Source: Nonomuraea africana (GTDB taxonomy: Bacteria; Actinomycetota; Actinomycetes; Streptosporangiales; Streptosporangiaceae). Taken from it: DNA of 64,000 nucleotides. The stretch's first letter is position 1; each line of letters begins with the position of its first letter. The position numbers and the translations under genes are program-made. The stretch is from the NCBI RefSeq assembly GCF_014873535.1, contig NZ_JADBEF010000001.1, forward strand, positions 6,634,001 through 6,698,000, in the 5' to 3' direction. Shown piece by piece: positions 33,577 through 43,185 of the stretch. Under the pieces are notes generated by a model. The model had not been told where the DNA came from. It saw nothing but the letters and a program-made list of their open reading frames with translations, and made no database searches.

Positions 33577-36500
33577 CTACCGGGCTTCGCGAACGGTCCG
33601 CAACGCGGAGATCACGGCGGCTTGCGCGGGTGTGACCAGATCGGGAATTGCGTCCTGGTAGAGGTCCATCAAGCGGGCATGTGCCCATCGCTGGAGTTCG
33701 TCATCGGGCTGCCCGGGCGGAGCGGGCAGCAGTGTGTTGAGCTGGTGAGCGGCGACCCGGGTGTGGACACCGGCGCGGATCCACGCGAGCGACTCAGGTG
33801 TGTTCGCGCCTGAGCGCACGGCGAGTGGGAGCAGATTCAGCGTCCTGGCGGCTTCGGCCGACAGCGCCCAGGGCCCTTCGGGCTCATGCTCCTGGCCGAG
33901 CATGATGATGGCGGTGAGCGCTCCCGCGATGAGTGGAAGCCCGAACCGGAAAGCGTCACTGGTGACGGTAACCGCGCGCGGAAGTGGATCTTGCGGACCG
34001 CGTTTGGCGTTACCGGCGACGCTTTTGCGGTGGATGTGCTCGGCCACCGCGATGATCGGTTCGCCGCTCATCCATGCGCGCAGTGCAGCCCGGTAGGCCG
34101 TCCAGGAGTCCGCGCGCGCCGGACCAGGGTCGAAGATCTTTGATAGTTTGCTCGCATTTCCATAGGGGGTGGCGGGCAGGATACGCCGGAGCTGCTCGGG
34201 GGGTAGTTGTTCCAGCAGGTCGAGCATCAAATTGGCCCACCCCATGATCCCTTCAGGTGCTGGTGTGCCCTGGAGGCGCGCCCGCAAGTGCCGGTAAAGT
34301 GCCGCGGTCTCGGAGAGCGCGATGCCAGACTGGTGAGCGGCGAACGCCACCCATGCAGGTGCGCCAGCCTCCTGGATGAAAGTGCTGCCGGTGACGGCAA
34401 TTGCGTTGGTGATCGCTTGGACCTGATGTTGGGCGCCTGCTCGGTAGACGGCCCAGGTCTTGCCCACCACCTGCGTGGTGTCGTCTTCGTCTTCGTTCTC
34501 GAAGGCCAGAAGGCTGAACGCAGTGTGCTCTGCCGGAGTCATGGTGTCCGTCGTCAGCGCGCCAGAGAGTGCGTTATGGATGAGTCCATCCAGCGCGCTG
34601 CTCAGCTCTGACGACGCGTCTTCGTCCTGCAGGAACTCCGCGGTGTGGACCGCCCGCCGGGCGGCGGTTGAGGAGCTGAGCACAAGAGCCTGATTCGGTA
34701 CGACGATGGCCATCGCGCGGGAGGCAACGTGGGCGCGGCCTGCACGTCCAATCGCGTTCAGCAACTGCGCACGAGCCTGGTCGCGCCGTTGCTGTGTGCT
34801 GGAGGCGTTGTCGTAACCGATCTCAGTGCCGCCGATGACGACGGCGGTGGCGGGCAGGTTGAGCCCTTGGGCCATGGTTCCGGTGGCGTACATGGCGACG
34901 GCGACGCCGCACTCGAAAGCGATTTCACTGGCGCGCTGCTCCTCGCGGATGAGGGCACTCGTATGCACGGCGACGCGTTGCAGCAGATGCGCGCGAAGTG
35001 CCGACGGTACGCCGAGTTCCAGGTCGGCAAGGTCCAGCAGGGCCTCGACGGTGCTATCGGTTGGCGCTGCGGCGAACTGTGTCATCCCCGCGGCGTGGAA
35101 GCTGTCGTGTTTGCTTCGGGGCAGGAAGGCGAGGATCTTGTCGCCGCGCAGGCCGAGGCGTTGCACGATCGCTGCGGTGGCCGGGGTGCAGTAGCCAGCC
35201 GGGTCCCATCTGGACTCCCGGGTGACGACGAGGGGAACCTCTATGTCCGTCTGGACCAGCGCGTAGTCGTCGGCCGCTTCGCTTGCCCATGCGCCCTGCA
35301 GGCCGGCGAGCAGAGCGATCGGTGCCTTGAATGTCTCCCGTTTACGGCGAGGAGGGAGCGCCTGAAGCCGTTGAGAGGCGGCGGTGAAGGCAGCTGCACC
35401 GCGATCGTTGTCGATGCCGGCAATCGCGCGGAGTGTACGGGTCGGACGCCACGGTTCGTTGATCACGGCCGTGTGCATTCCAGTCGCCTGGCTGAGCCAG
35501 GATCCGAGCTCGGAGGGGTTGGCGATGAGCGCGGACATCAACAGAAGGCGTGCTTTCCTGGCACGGTGCATGATCTCTGCGACGATCAACTCGGCGATCA
35601 CACCACGGCCGGCCCGGTCTCCGAGAAGGTGTGCTTCATCGAAGACGCACAAGGCCAGTTTCGTGAAAGCCTCGGGGTTCTGCCGTAGAGCTAGGGAGCA
35701 CTTCTCCGGAGTCATGACCAGGATCTGCTGATCTTCGATCTGTTCCAGGGACTCGCCAATCAGTTGCGTGTATTCGGCGCCACCAAGGAACTCGCGTACC
35801 GTCGTCCGGCCGAAGACATCGGCCATCTGTCGGCGGATTTGGCCGACGAGTGCGTTGGTCGGTGCCAGGTAGAGGACCCAGCCCTGGCACAGGGCCTGGC
35901 TGATCGCGAGTTCGGCGACAGACGACTTGCCGGAGTTGGTGGGTACTGCCACCACGGCGTGGGCCTTGGGACCGGGCAGCGATTCGTGCGCGTATTCCTG
36001 GGCGGCGGGCCATAATAGCGGTCGGCTCGCGGCACGCTTGCGCTGGTAGGTCCCGAAGCGGTCCCCGGTGTCTTGCGGCGGAGGTGGCACCGTCCGCAGC
36101 GCCCGGGCGCCAGTCTCATCGCAGGCTGTGGCTAGTAGGAGCAACAGGTGATGGAGGTCAGGATGGGCAGCCGGCCTTACAGGTATCTGGTCCCGGTTCT
36201 CAAGCCGCTCCGCGAGAGCCCGTAGCGCGCTGCCGGCGTTGGGGTCGATCCCGCTGCGGAACATGAGCCAGTCGAGATGGTCGGCGACGTGCACGCCAAT
36301 GCGGCGCCACAATTCGTGCCGCACGAGGATGCGCGCTGGCAGTCCTTGCTGGTCCAGCATCGGGGCAGCGACCTCAACAGCCGGCGTCAGACGGCACAGT
36401 CCCACGATGCGCTGCACCGCCCAACTAGCGATCGGACCCTCGATGCTGCTGTCGTCGGTGTCCTCCGCGCCCATGCCAGAGACCGTCAGGGCCGCGTTGG

Positions 36501-36903
36501 CGTCGTAGCCGGCGATCAGGTATAGCAGTGCAGCCTCGACGCGCTCAAAGGTACGTTCGGACCCGAACAGCCAGAAGGCAGAGCCGTTGCTGCTTCCAGG
36601 TTGCCTGTCGCTCCCGCCAGTATCTGCTAGGCCGTGTGCGATGGTCAGCGCCTCTGCGGCCACGAAAGCACATGCCCGAACCATGGAGGGTTCGGCTTGC
36701 AGGGGAAGGATCGCGTGTACTTCCAGCGCCGTCGCCAGCCGGTGCAGCGCCTCTGCGGAGGCCGTTGCGGGCTGATCAGCACCCAGTCGCGACCCAGTGG
36801 TCTCGAGCCACGCTGTGGTCAGTATCCGGCGAATCTCATTGACGTTCAGGTCGGCGATCGTGGGCAGTGCTGCCAGAAGGGCGTTAATTCCCCGGTTGAA
36901 CAT
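33577..36903 (-). CDS. Ski2-like SF2 helicase (HamB-like, Hachiman system)
   Basis: The 1,108-aa product has a 300-residue helical N terminus, then a Ski2-type helicase core: HAVVAVPTNSGKSSVAELAI (motif I), VLYLAPTNALVGQIRRQM (Ia), LALCVFDEAHLLGD (II), LLLMSALIANPSELGSWL (III), MYATGTMAQGLNLPATAVVI (V) and LLNAIGRAGRAHVASRAMAI (VI). A long helical C terminus follows. Its start shares one base with the HamA-like gene's stop (TAATG), so translation is coupled. A DEAH helicase coupled to a DUF1837-like protein is the Hachiman layout, in which HamB guards DNA and releases the HamA nuclease. The assignment rests on motifs and pairing. Confidence 0.75.
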   Translation of the reverse strand: MFNRGINALLAALPTIADLNVNEIRRILTTAWLETTGSRLGADQPATASAEALHRLATALEVHAILPLQAEPSMVRACAFVAAEALTIAHGLADTGGSDRQPGSSNGSAFWLFGSERTFERVEAALLYLIAGYDANAALTVSGMGAEDTDDSSIEGPIASWAVQRIVGLCRLTPAVEVAAPMLDQQGLPARILVRHELWRRIGVHVADHLDWLMFRSGIDPNAGSALRALAERLENRDQIPVRPAAHPDLHHLLLLLATACDETGARALRTVPPPPQDTGDRFGTYQRKRAASRPLLWPAAQEYAHESLPGPKAHAVVAVPTNSGKSSVAELAISQALCQGWVLYLAPTNALVGQIRRQMADVFGRTTVREFLGGAEYTQLIGESLEQIEDQQILVMTPEKCSLALRQNPEAFTKLALCVFDEAHLLGDRAGRGVIAELIVAEIMHRARKARLLLMSALIANPSELGSWLSQATGMHTAVINEPWRPTRTLRAIAGIDNDRGAAAFTAASQRLQALPPRRKRETFKAPIALLAGLQGAWASEAADDYALVQTDIEVPLVVTRESRWDPAGYCTPATAAIVQRLGLRGDKILAFLPRSKHDSFHAAGMTQFAAAPTDSTVEALLDLADLELGVPSALRAHLLQRVAVHTSALIREEQRASEIAFECGVAVAMYATGTMAQGLNLPATAVVIGGTEIGYDNASSTQQRRDQARAQLLNAIGRAGRAHVASRAMAIVVPNQALVLSSSTAARRAVHTAEFLQDEDASSELSSALDGLIHNALSGALTTDTMTPAEHTAFSLLAFENEDEDDTTQVVGKTWAVYRAGAQHQVQAITNAIAVTGSTFIQEAGAPAWVAFAAHQSGIALSETAALYRHLRARLQGTPAPEGIMGWANLMLDLLEQLPPEQLRRILPATPYGNASKLSKIFDPGPARADSWTAYRAALRAWMSGEPIIAVAEHIHRKSVAGNAKRGPQDPLPRAVTVTSDAFRFGLPLIAGALTAIIMLGQEHEPEGPWALSAEAARTLNLLPLAVRSGANTPESLAWIRAGVHTRVAAHQLNTLLPAPPGQPDDELQRWAHARLMDLYQDAIPDLVTPAQAAVISALRTVREAR

Positions 36904-37769
36904 TAGACCACCACCTCGTCGACCGCCGCTCGCATCGCGTCCGCGACGGCGTCGAAGAAGGCATGGAAGCTTGGCAGCTGCACAACGATGACCCGACGCC
37001 GCTCGCGCGGTGTCTTCATCCGCTGAAACTTCGGCCGGGCGGTCGTGAAGTCGTAGTCATCTTGATAGACAACGATCGGTAGGTAGGAGGCGTTGTCGCT
37101 CCAGAGCGAGTCCTTGACCTGTTCCTTGAGACCCGGCTCCAAGATGTAGCGGAATGCAGAAAGTCGGGCGCGCAGGTCTGGACCGTGGATGCCCTCCTCC
37201 ACCTCGCTGAAAAGGTTCAGCGCTTCGCCGAAGTTTGCGCTCGCGTTCGACTCGGTCGACTTGCTTTCGCCGATGGACACACCCAGCACGTCGTTTTGCA
37301 CGTAGGTGCCTACCGAGTCCAAGCCCTGGCGGGTCACCGTTTGATGCATCTCGGACAATGTGCAGATCCGGCCATCGACGCACGACGTCTCCCGGCGTGC
37401 ACCGAGTGACAGCAGGGCATGCCCGATCCCTTCGCCGATCCACGCGTTCCTGCGCGTGTCGCGGACCTGTTTCTGCTCTTCCGTGATGAAGATGTTGTCT
37501 GTGCCGATCAGTGCCGTGACAGTCCTTCGGATTTCCTCACGGCGATCGACGCCTCGCGCCAGCAGATCCTCCGACAGCCGGGCGTCCAACCCCACGGCAC
37601 CGGCCAGTGTGCCGACGAGATACCGGCCCATGGCGACAGGTACCTCAAAGGCGTCCAGCCCTGAGACAATGACGACGGTATGGCTCGACGCCGCGATACC
37701 AGGGTGGAAGGTCACGCATCTTTCGATCTCATCGAGCGACGCGGTCAAAAGGTCGATCACACTGCCCAC
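36903..37769 (-). CDS. DUF1837-like effector nuclease (HamA-like)
   Basis: The C-terminal domain reads TRQGLDSVGTYVQNDVLGVS, IGESKSTESNASANFGEALN and LFSEVEEGIHGPDLRARLSA. The D...ExK arrangement with a following helix is that of HamA/DUF1837 PD-(D/E)XK-type nucleases. The N-terminal 150 residues are helical. GTG 37769 is given as start (288 aa). The open frame reaches ATG 37892 and TTG 37925, adding a basic N-terminal tail, and I cannot decide between them. It is first in an operon with the helicase. The divergent HEPN-motif gene begins 630 bases away. Confidence 0.65.
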   Translation of the reverse strand: MGSVIDLLTASLDEIERCVTFHPGIAASSHTVVIVSGLDAFEVPVAMGRYLVGTLAGAVGLDARLSEDLLARGVDRREEIRRTVTALIGTDNIFITEEQKQVRDTRRNAWIGEGIGHALLSLGARRETSCVDGRICTLSEMHQTVTRQGLDSVGTYVQNDVLGVSIGESKSTESNASANFGEALNLFSEVEEGIHGPDLRARLSAFRYILEPGLKEQVKDSLWSDNASYLPIVVYQDDYDFTTARPKFQRMKTPRERRRVIVVQLPSFHAFFDAVADAMRAAVDEVVV

Positions 37770-38400
37770 GCCAGCGTCCAACCTCGTTCTCCTCGCTTTC
37801 GGCTCCGAGTGGTGTGAGCGTGCCGCGCGGTTGCTTACGAACAGCTGCGGCGCCCAGGGCTGGCCGTTCGGCTGGCGGCGCACGCCATGCATGGCAGCGT
37901 GCTTGCGGCACTCACAGCAACACAATCGTCGAGGATAGCGGCCAATGTCCCATCCTGCTGGGATGGATAAATTGTGCAGGTCATCGAGCCGTTCCGCGTT
38001 GGCCGGGTGCTACCGGTTAAACGTGCCGCGACTCGCTATCTCGCTGAGATCGACCCTCTGCCACCCCGGTGGCGCCCGTCCAGCAGGGAGCCTTGGGCGA
38101 CGACCGTCGCTCAATCGCTTCGGAGCTCAGCTGGATGCAGCCGTAGTCAAAGATCGCGAACCAGTCGTCCTTGCGTTCTTGCACGTCACCGGATTTGCCT
38201 TCCTGCATCCCGGCCACTCACAACCGTATCGCCAGGTCTGGAATCCGATAGGCGTAGAGCTACGAGACCCCTCGCCTCACATGGTTGCACCAGCGCGCGA
38301 ACGTGCAGATCAACAAAGACGGGCGGCGAGTTGGGGAAACTGATTGTCCACGAACGTCGCGAGGCCTAGCCTGAAAGGCTTTACACGGAGGAGCACGAGG
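37770..38400. other. 630-base region between HamA-like and HEPN genes
   Basis: Includes the uncertain 5' extension of the HamA-like frame (to 37925). From 37940 on, no convincing gene is visible. Promoters for both divergent units should lie here. Confidence 0.4.
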
Positions 38401-39741
38401 ATGGATATCAGAACGCTCCAGGAACTTCAGAAGCCCGACAAAACTACATTGGTCTTTTCACCGCTGGGCCTGGGCGGAAAGCTGAACGCTGACGACGCTG
38501 CAGCATTCCAGCAGGAGGTCATCGCACGGATCGACCTGGCAGAGGACGTGCCCGAACCGGTGCGCAGAAGCTTTGAACGGGTGCGGGTGGCCCACAGCTA
38601 TGGGGTGCTCAACTACGAGCTCTTCACGCTTGCTCATGATCACGCGCACCTGGTGTTGGAGTACGCGCTGAGGGAGCGCTTCGTCGAGTTCTACAGCGGT
38701 GCAGTGACCTTTGAGGACCAGTGCGGTAACAAGCAACGCCTTACTTTCTCCACGTTCGACGAGCTTCATCATGAGTTGCGCCGACGTGGCCGTCCTCGCG
38801 GGCAGCGGCCATGGCAACTGCTGTTGCGCCGAACGTCCCAGACGATGTTCTTCGACGGGATGCTTACTTCCCTCCTGGGCTGGGCGCGCGCTGAAGGCTT
38901 GCTGAACGGGGAACGCAACCGGCGCACTGAGCCTCTGTTCGTCAAGCTCCGCAACCATGTAGCCCATCACACGGCTTACCAACTTATTTCACCGCTGGAG
39001 TCTGCCCGGGCCATCAACGACCTGGCCGAGATCATCAACCGGTTGTGGGGTGCACCCACCCCGGGCGGAAGACTCTATCCCGCACCGCTGCACCGCGACG
39101 TCATCGCCCTGAGCTGGGACCGCGGCGGCGGGAACGTCATCCACAGCTTGGCGGAGCATCTGCACACGATGCCCGCCGATCTCAATCCTGAGAAGCTCAC
39201 CCACGTCATCGTCCACGCTGTGCTGCATGACCCAATGCTGACGTACTTCGACGCCCGCTTCGAAACAACGCTCTACCCGTGCCAGCTGTTGTGGGGACCG
39301 GGGACTTGGACCGATGCCGTGAAATGGCTCGCAGCTGAGCGCCCAACCCCAGACACCGTGGACATCCTGGACCGACAGCTCATGATCCGTTTCCATCAAG
39401 AGCGCCTCTACCTGCCTCAGCAGGTCGACGTCGCCGCTGAGCTGCCGGCCATCGACCAACACGGCATCTGGTACCTGGTCCAAGCTGACTCCCCCGTCGA
39501 TGCGTTCAACCACCTCCGGCAGCAACTCACGGGGAACACCAGCTGCTCCCGCCGGCGCTGCCGCCAGTGCCCAGTGGAAGTCATCGCCACCGGAACCTGG
39601 CAGCACATCATGGATCTTCTCATCGCAGAGGGCTCGGCACCCGCTGCCGGGCGGAATGTGCCCGACGTTCGGGCTCCTTCATGGCTGCCGCGCTGGAATG
39701 AGATCCACCGGGGCAGCCACTGGACGATTCCACCTTCGTAG
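38401..39741 (+). CDS. HEPN-motif protein beside the Hachiman-like pair
   Basis: ATG 38401 is preceded by GGAGGAGCACGAGG. The 446-aa product is mostly helical. FVKLRNHVAHHTAYQLISPL carries an RX4H HEPN signature (R184-H189) within a helical bundle (about 60-230), followed by AINDLAEIINRLWG. Near the C terminus, TSCSRRRCRQCPVEV offers a small cysteine cluster that could bind zinc. HEPN proteins often act as RNases in abortive-infection systems. I do not know a named family for this protein. It is divergent from the HamAB-like operon and could be a third component. Confidence 0.65.
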   Translation: MDIRTLQELQKPDKTTLVFSPLGLGGKLNADDAAAFQQEVIARIDLAEDVPEPVRRSFERVRVAHSYGVLNYELFTLAHDHAHLVLEYALRERFVEFYSGAVTFEDQCGNKQRLTFSTFDELHHELRRRGRPRGQRPWQLLLRRTSQTMFFDGMLTSLLGWARAEGLLNGERNRRTEPLFVKLRNHVAHHTAYQLISPLESARAINDLAEIINRLWGAPTPGGRLYPAPLHRDVIALSWDRGGGNVIHSLAEHLHTMPADLNPEKLTHVIVHAVLHDPMLTYFDARFETTLYPCQLLWGPGTWTDAVKWLAAERPTPDTVDILDRQLMIRFHQERLYLPQQVDVAAELPAIDQHGIWYLVQADSPVDAFNHLRQQLTGNTSCSRRRCRQCPVEVIATGTWQHIMDLLIAEGSAPAAGRNVPDVRAPSWLPRWNEIHRGSHWTIPPS

Positions 39742-39952
39742 ATCGGTGCCAGATGTCCGTCGATCCGGATCAAGCCCGACTCACCTTCCGGTCTGTGAGA
39801 ATTCAGCACCCTAGGGTTGTGTCGCTTGCCCAGAGTGACGTGGCGGCGCGAGCCTTGGGCCGATGCAGGGACATGCGCGGGATGATCTTTAGAGAGGTGT
39901 GGGCAGTGAGAGGCGTATACGCAGGTCAGAGTGCATTGGCCAGCCGTACAGC
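39742..39952. other. Short non-coding gap before tRNA fragment
   Basis: No supported gene. It precedes a tRNA-like 3' segment and may be the scar of an integration event. Confidence 0.35.
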
Positions 39953-40001
39953 CCCCACTCTCCTAAAGCGGGTGTCGCATGTTCGAATCATGCCGGGGGC
40001 A
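39953..40001 (+). tRNA. tRNA-Arg(CCT) 3' fragment, likely att-site scar
   Basis: CACTCTCCTAAAGCGGG gives an anticodon arm with loop CTCCTAA (anticodon CCT). GCATG, TTCGAAT and CATGC then form a perfect T arm, and GGGGGCA is the 3' acceptor strand. The expected 5' acceptor strand and D arm are missing upstream, so it is not a complete gene. AICE and prophage integrases commonly target tRNA 3' halves, leaving exactly such a fragment at one junction. No second copy was noticed in this window. Confidence 0.65.
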
Positions 40002-40142
40002 CACAGTCAGGGCCTCGGCATAGTGGCGTCGAGGGCCCGATGTCCGGTTCGCCGAGTGACGGCCATGTGGTTGGCCGGGTAAGCAAGCAGGCACGATCTT
40101 CGAGATCATGAGGTTCTCTACGCCAAATGATCAAGGAAGACC

Positions 40143-41404
40143 GTGCCTGCCCCTTCATCTTTGCCCATCAGTTCTGCCTTGAGCCACCTGACCGAGCTGA
40201 GCTGCACCTCTTCGCTCGTGACGGTCGCCGAGCACGCCAGTCTGCTGGACCGGCTGCGGCTGATCCCCGACCCCCGTGACCCGCGCGGGATCCGTCACAC
40301 GCTTGTCTCGGTGCTGGCCGTCGCGGCGACGGCGGTGCTGGCCGGGGCGCGGTCCTTCACCGCGATCGGCGAATGGATCAATGACGCTCCCGCCCAGGTC
40401 ATGACCGCCCTGGAGGTCCGGCGCGACCAGCTGAACGGAGTTCATCGGCCGCCGCACGAGGCGACCGTGCGCCGCGTGCTGGAGAGCGTGGACGCCAAGG
40501 CATTGGATACGGCCATCACCACGTGGTTGTCGGCTCGTCTCCGTGCTCAGACCGCGTCATGCCGCCACCGCGCCATCACCAGCGGCGACGTCGAGCGATC
40601 GCCGTGGACGGCAAGGCATTGCGCGGCGCTCGCCGCAGCGAGCACGGCACCGTGCACCTGCTGGCGGCGCTGGATCACGACTCTGGCCTGGTCCTGGCCC
40701 AGACCGACGTTGACGGCAAGACCAACGAGATCACCCGGTTCCGGCCCCTGCTGGAAGACCTTGACCTGGATGGATGCGTCATCACCGCCGACGCCCTGCA
40801 CACCCAGCGCGATCACGCCACCTTCCTGGTGACCGAGAAGAACGCCCACTACCTGCTGATCGTCAAGAAGAATCAGCCCACCCTGCACACCCAACTCAAG
40901 CGACTGTTGTGGAAGCAGGTCGCGGTCGGTGATCGGCAACGCAACCGCGGACACGGCCGCGAGGAGCGCCGGCTCCCTGAAGGTCCTCACCGTGCAAGTC
41001 GGGCTGCTGTTCCCCCACGCGGTCCAGGCCATCCAGATCAAACGCCAGGTCAGGGACCTGAAGCAGGGAAAGTGGCGGACCGTGACCGTCTACGCCATCA
41101 CCAGCCTGCCCACCTTCCAAGCCAGTCCCGCCGACCTGGCAGCCTGGATCCGCGGACACTGGTCGATCGAGAACAAACTCCACTGGGTCCGCGACGTCAC
41201 CTACGGCGAAGACCACTCCCAGGCCCGCACCGGCCACGCGCCCCGCAACATGGCCGCCCTGCGCAACCTCGCCATCGGAGCCCTGCGCCTGACCGGCACA
41301 GGCAATCTGGCCCAGGCCATACGCCATCTCTCCCGAGACGCCACCCGCGCCATCCTCGGCCTCACGTGATCAACAGGCGCTCAACCGACTTTGCCGGAGC
41401 CCTG
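40143..41404 (+). pseudogene. ISAs1-family transposase, two frameshifts
   Basis: The N terminus (LLDRLRLIPDPRDPRGIRHT, AGARSFTAIGEWINDAP) runs in one frame to about 40600. AIAVDGKALRGARR, VITADALHTQRDHATFL and LLIVKKNQPTLHTQLKRLLW continue in a second frame to about 40960. LFPHAVQAIQIKRQVRDLKQ, RGHWSIENKLHWVRDVTYGE and the C terminus then occupy a third frame, ending at 41369. The right terminal repeat (GCGCTCAACCGACTTTGCCG and GAGCCCTG) ends at 41404; the left one was not found. It is related to, but clearly distinct from, the intact element at 18423. Confidence 0.8.
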
Positions 41405-41428
41405 GGGTCAGACCGCATCCCGGTGAGC

Positions 41429-41551
41429 GGTTGCTGTACAGCAGCCGATACAGCAACACTGCCTTACACGATCACACTCCACCGACCTGTATCCACCACC
41501 TGAACAGGATGAGATGCCGCTGACGAGGTGTCTGCCCTTGCCTACGGATTA
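41429..41551. repeat. 120-bp dispersed repeat, copy at 41.4 kb
   Basis: Begins with the perfect inverted repeat GTTGCTGTA (41430-41438) and TACAGCAAC (41449-41457). It then aligns block by block with 12928-13047. It starts 25 bases after the right end of the broken ISAs1 element. Confidence 0.6.
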
Positions 41552-41555
41552 GTGG

Positions 41556-41690
41556 TCAGGTGTCGCATGAGCCGTCCCAGGGCTCGTAGAAGCCAAGTCC
41601 GCCGGGGTAGAGCTCGGCGTGTTCGGTACCCTCGAAGGTTTCGACGACGAGCCGGAACAGAGCTTCGTCGACGTCATGCCGGAAGGACCG
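41556..41690 (-). pseudogene. 3' fragment of unidentified gene
   Basis: On the minus strand FRHDVDEALFRLVVETFEGT and EHAELYPGGLGFYEPWDGS end in a stop at 41556. It reads like the C terminus of a real protein but abuts an MFS fragment in another frame at about 41690. The family is not recognised. Confidence 0.4.
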
Positions 41691-41944
41691 GCCATCATCA
41701 CCCGGTGCCGGGGCAGCCGGTCGGCGATCACCCCGCCCACAAGGATGAAGGCCACCATCGGCAGAGCCTCCGCGGTGAGGACCACCGCCAGCGTCGGGGC
41801 CGTCGCCCCGGGCAGGGCGAGGACGCCGAAAGCGAGGGCCACGGGTGCTAACGAGCTGCCCAGCACCGAGATGGTCCGGGCGACGAGCAGCAGGGTGAAG
41901 CGCCGATCTCGGAGCATGTCGAGATCGCGGCGGTAGCTGTGCAC
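41690..41944 (-). pseudogene. MFS transporter 5' fragment
   Basis: GTG 41944 with AAGGAGTCAGCAG upstream begins MHSYRRDLDMLRDRRFTLLL, then SVLGSSLAPVALAFGVLAL and a second helix, ending with the MFS loop signature GGVIADRLPRHRVMMAG. Only the first two or three membrane helices of about twelve remain; the junction is near 41690. Confidence 0.65.
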
Positions 41945-42259
41945 CTGCTGACTCCTTCACAAAACCCAAGGAGTCTTCATCCTGACGTCCTTCGGCCGCG
42001 ATGTCGCTTCAATACGCGGGGCTCGCGATCGCCCGCGTACGCGAGGCATCGGTTGCGGCGGCATGTCCTTCTCCGAAGGGGACGCCGCCGGGCCTGTGGA
42101 GGCAACCTTCCGGCCACTGGAGAAGGACAGGATCAGGCTTGGCTGGAACAGTCAAACGTCCGGGGGAACCCTCACTCCTCTGTCGGGAGCCATCGGGAGC
42201 GCAAAAAGTCTCCCGGGAGCGTGGAAAGGTCTTGGACCGATCGTCATGGCCCGGGGCAC

Positions 42260-42652
42260 GCCAAGCCCGAGGACGGCGGCCATGCCGTACCCGGACGGGT
42301 AGGCGTCCCGCATCAGCTCACCGCGGTGGCGTACGGCCACGAGCGCTTCGGCGAAGGTGAGGGCCCCGGCGGCGACGGCGGCGGCGAACACCCCGGTGGA
42401 GTGGCCGGCCACGGCGTCGGGAGCGGCGCCTTCGTCGGCGAGGGCGCGGGTCGCGGCGACTCCGGCGATGCAGAGTGCGACCTGCGTGGTGACGGTCGAT
42501 GTCAGCGCCTGCGCGCCGTCCTGCCGGGACGAGCCGGGCAGGATCCGTTCGGCCTCGGCGAGGGTCGCGGCGACGGCCGGGTGGTCGGGCAGATCATGGA
42601 GCATCCCAGCTCGCTGGGTACCCTGGCCGGGGTAGAGGAAGGCGACCCTCAT
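42260..42652 (-). pseudogene. mdcH: Malonate decarboxylase acyltransferase (MdcH) fragment
   Basis: From ATG 42652: MRVAFLYPGQGTQRAGMLHD, then DAVAGHSTGVFAAAVAAGAL (GHSxG nucleophile) and AVRHRGELMRDAYPSGYGMA. This is the malonyl-CoA:ACP transacylase (epsilon) subunit of biotin-independent malonate decarboxylase. Similarity stops at about 42260, roughly halfway. It overlaps the end of the preceding probable mdcG fragment (ATGA). Confidence 0.65.
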
Positions 42653-42807
42653 GCGGGCGCCCATGGGTCGTCGACCAGTTCCGGGCCGTGCCCGGTGCGG
42701 ACCATGACCGGGCCGCCGGTACGCGCCCACTCAGTCGAACGCGCCCGCAAGGGCCCATGACCGCGCGCCCCCACGATAGCCGGCAGCGGCACGATGACCG
42801 GGATCCC
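42649..42807 (-). pseudogene. Probable MdcG C-terminal fragment
   Basis: Reads GIPVIVPLPAIVGARGHGPL, then STEWARTGGPVMVRTGHGPE and LVDDPWAPA, ending with a TGA that overlaps the mdcH start. Position immediately before mdcH and the LVxDPW ending suggest the holo-ACP synthase MdcG. Upstream sequence to about 43060 is in broken frames. The assignment is tentative. Confidence 0.4.
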
Positions 42808-43185
42808 CGAGGAGGAGGCGGCCGAACGGGGCGTCGGCCTGGTGCCGATGGCGGCGGCCTTCCCCTCACCGGCCGCCATGCACGAGATGTCCGTGCATGG
42901 CACTGGCCGACGGCGCGGCCGGGCGTCTGCGACCGGCCATCGGACAGACGTTTCCGCTGGAACGCGCCGCTGACGCACATGCCGCGATCGGCGCGCGGCG
43001 GACCCTCGGCAAGACCTTGCTGATCCCCTGACCGCGACTGGAGCACAGCCGCCACGTGACAAGGCTGAACGCGCCGCTCCGGCATCGCGGGTGGGCGGAA
43101 ATCGGCGGCCGGACGGTCTGGGAAATGAGCAGTCCTTCGTAGTCGGCTATCGGCAGCACACCAGACGACTGAGGAGCTGCACACG
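42808..43185. other. Degenerate region between mdc fragments and NTF2-like gene
   Basis: Broken minus-strand frames, possibly decayed mdcG, and the presumed promoter of the NTF2-like gene. No intact gene. Confidence 0.35.

Noticed and set aside
39928..40001. A complete tRNA gene
   Set aside because: The 5' acceptor strand and D arm do not pair with the 3' part; only the 3' half is credible.
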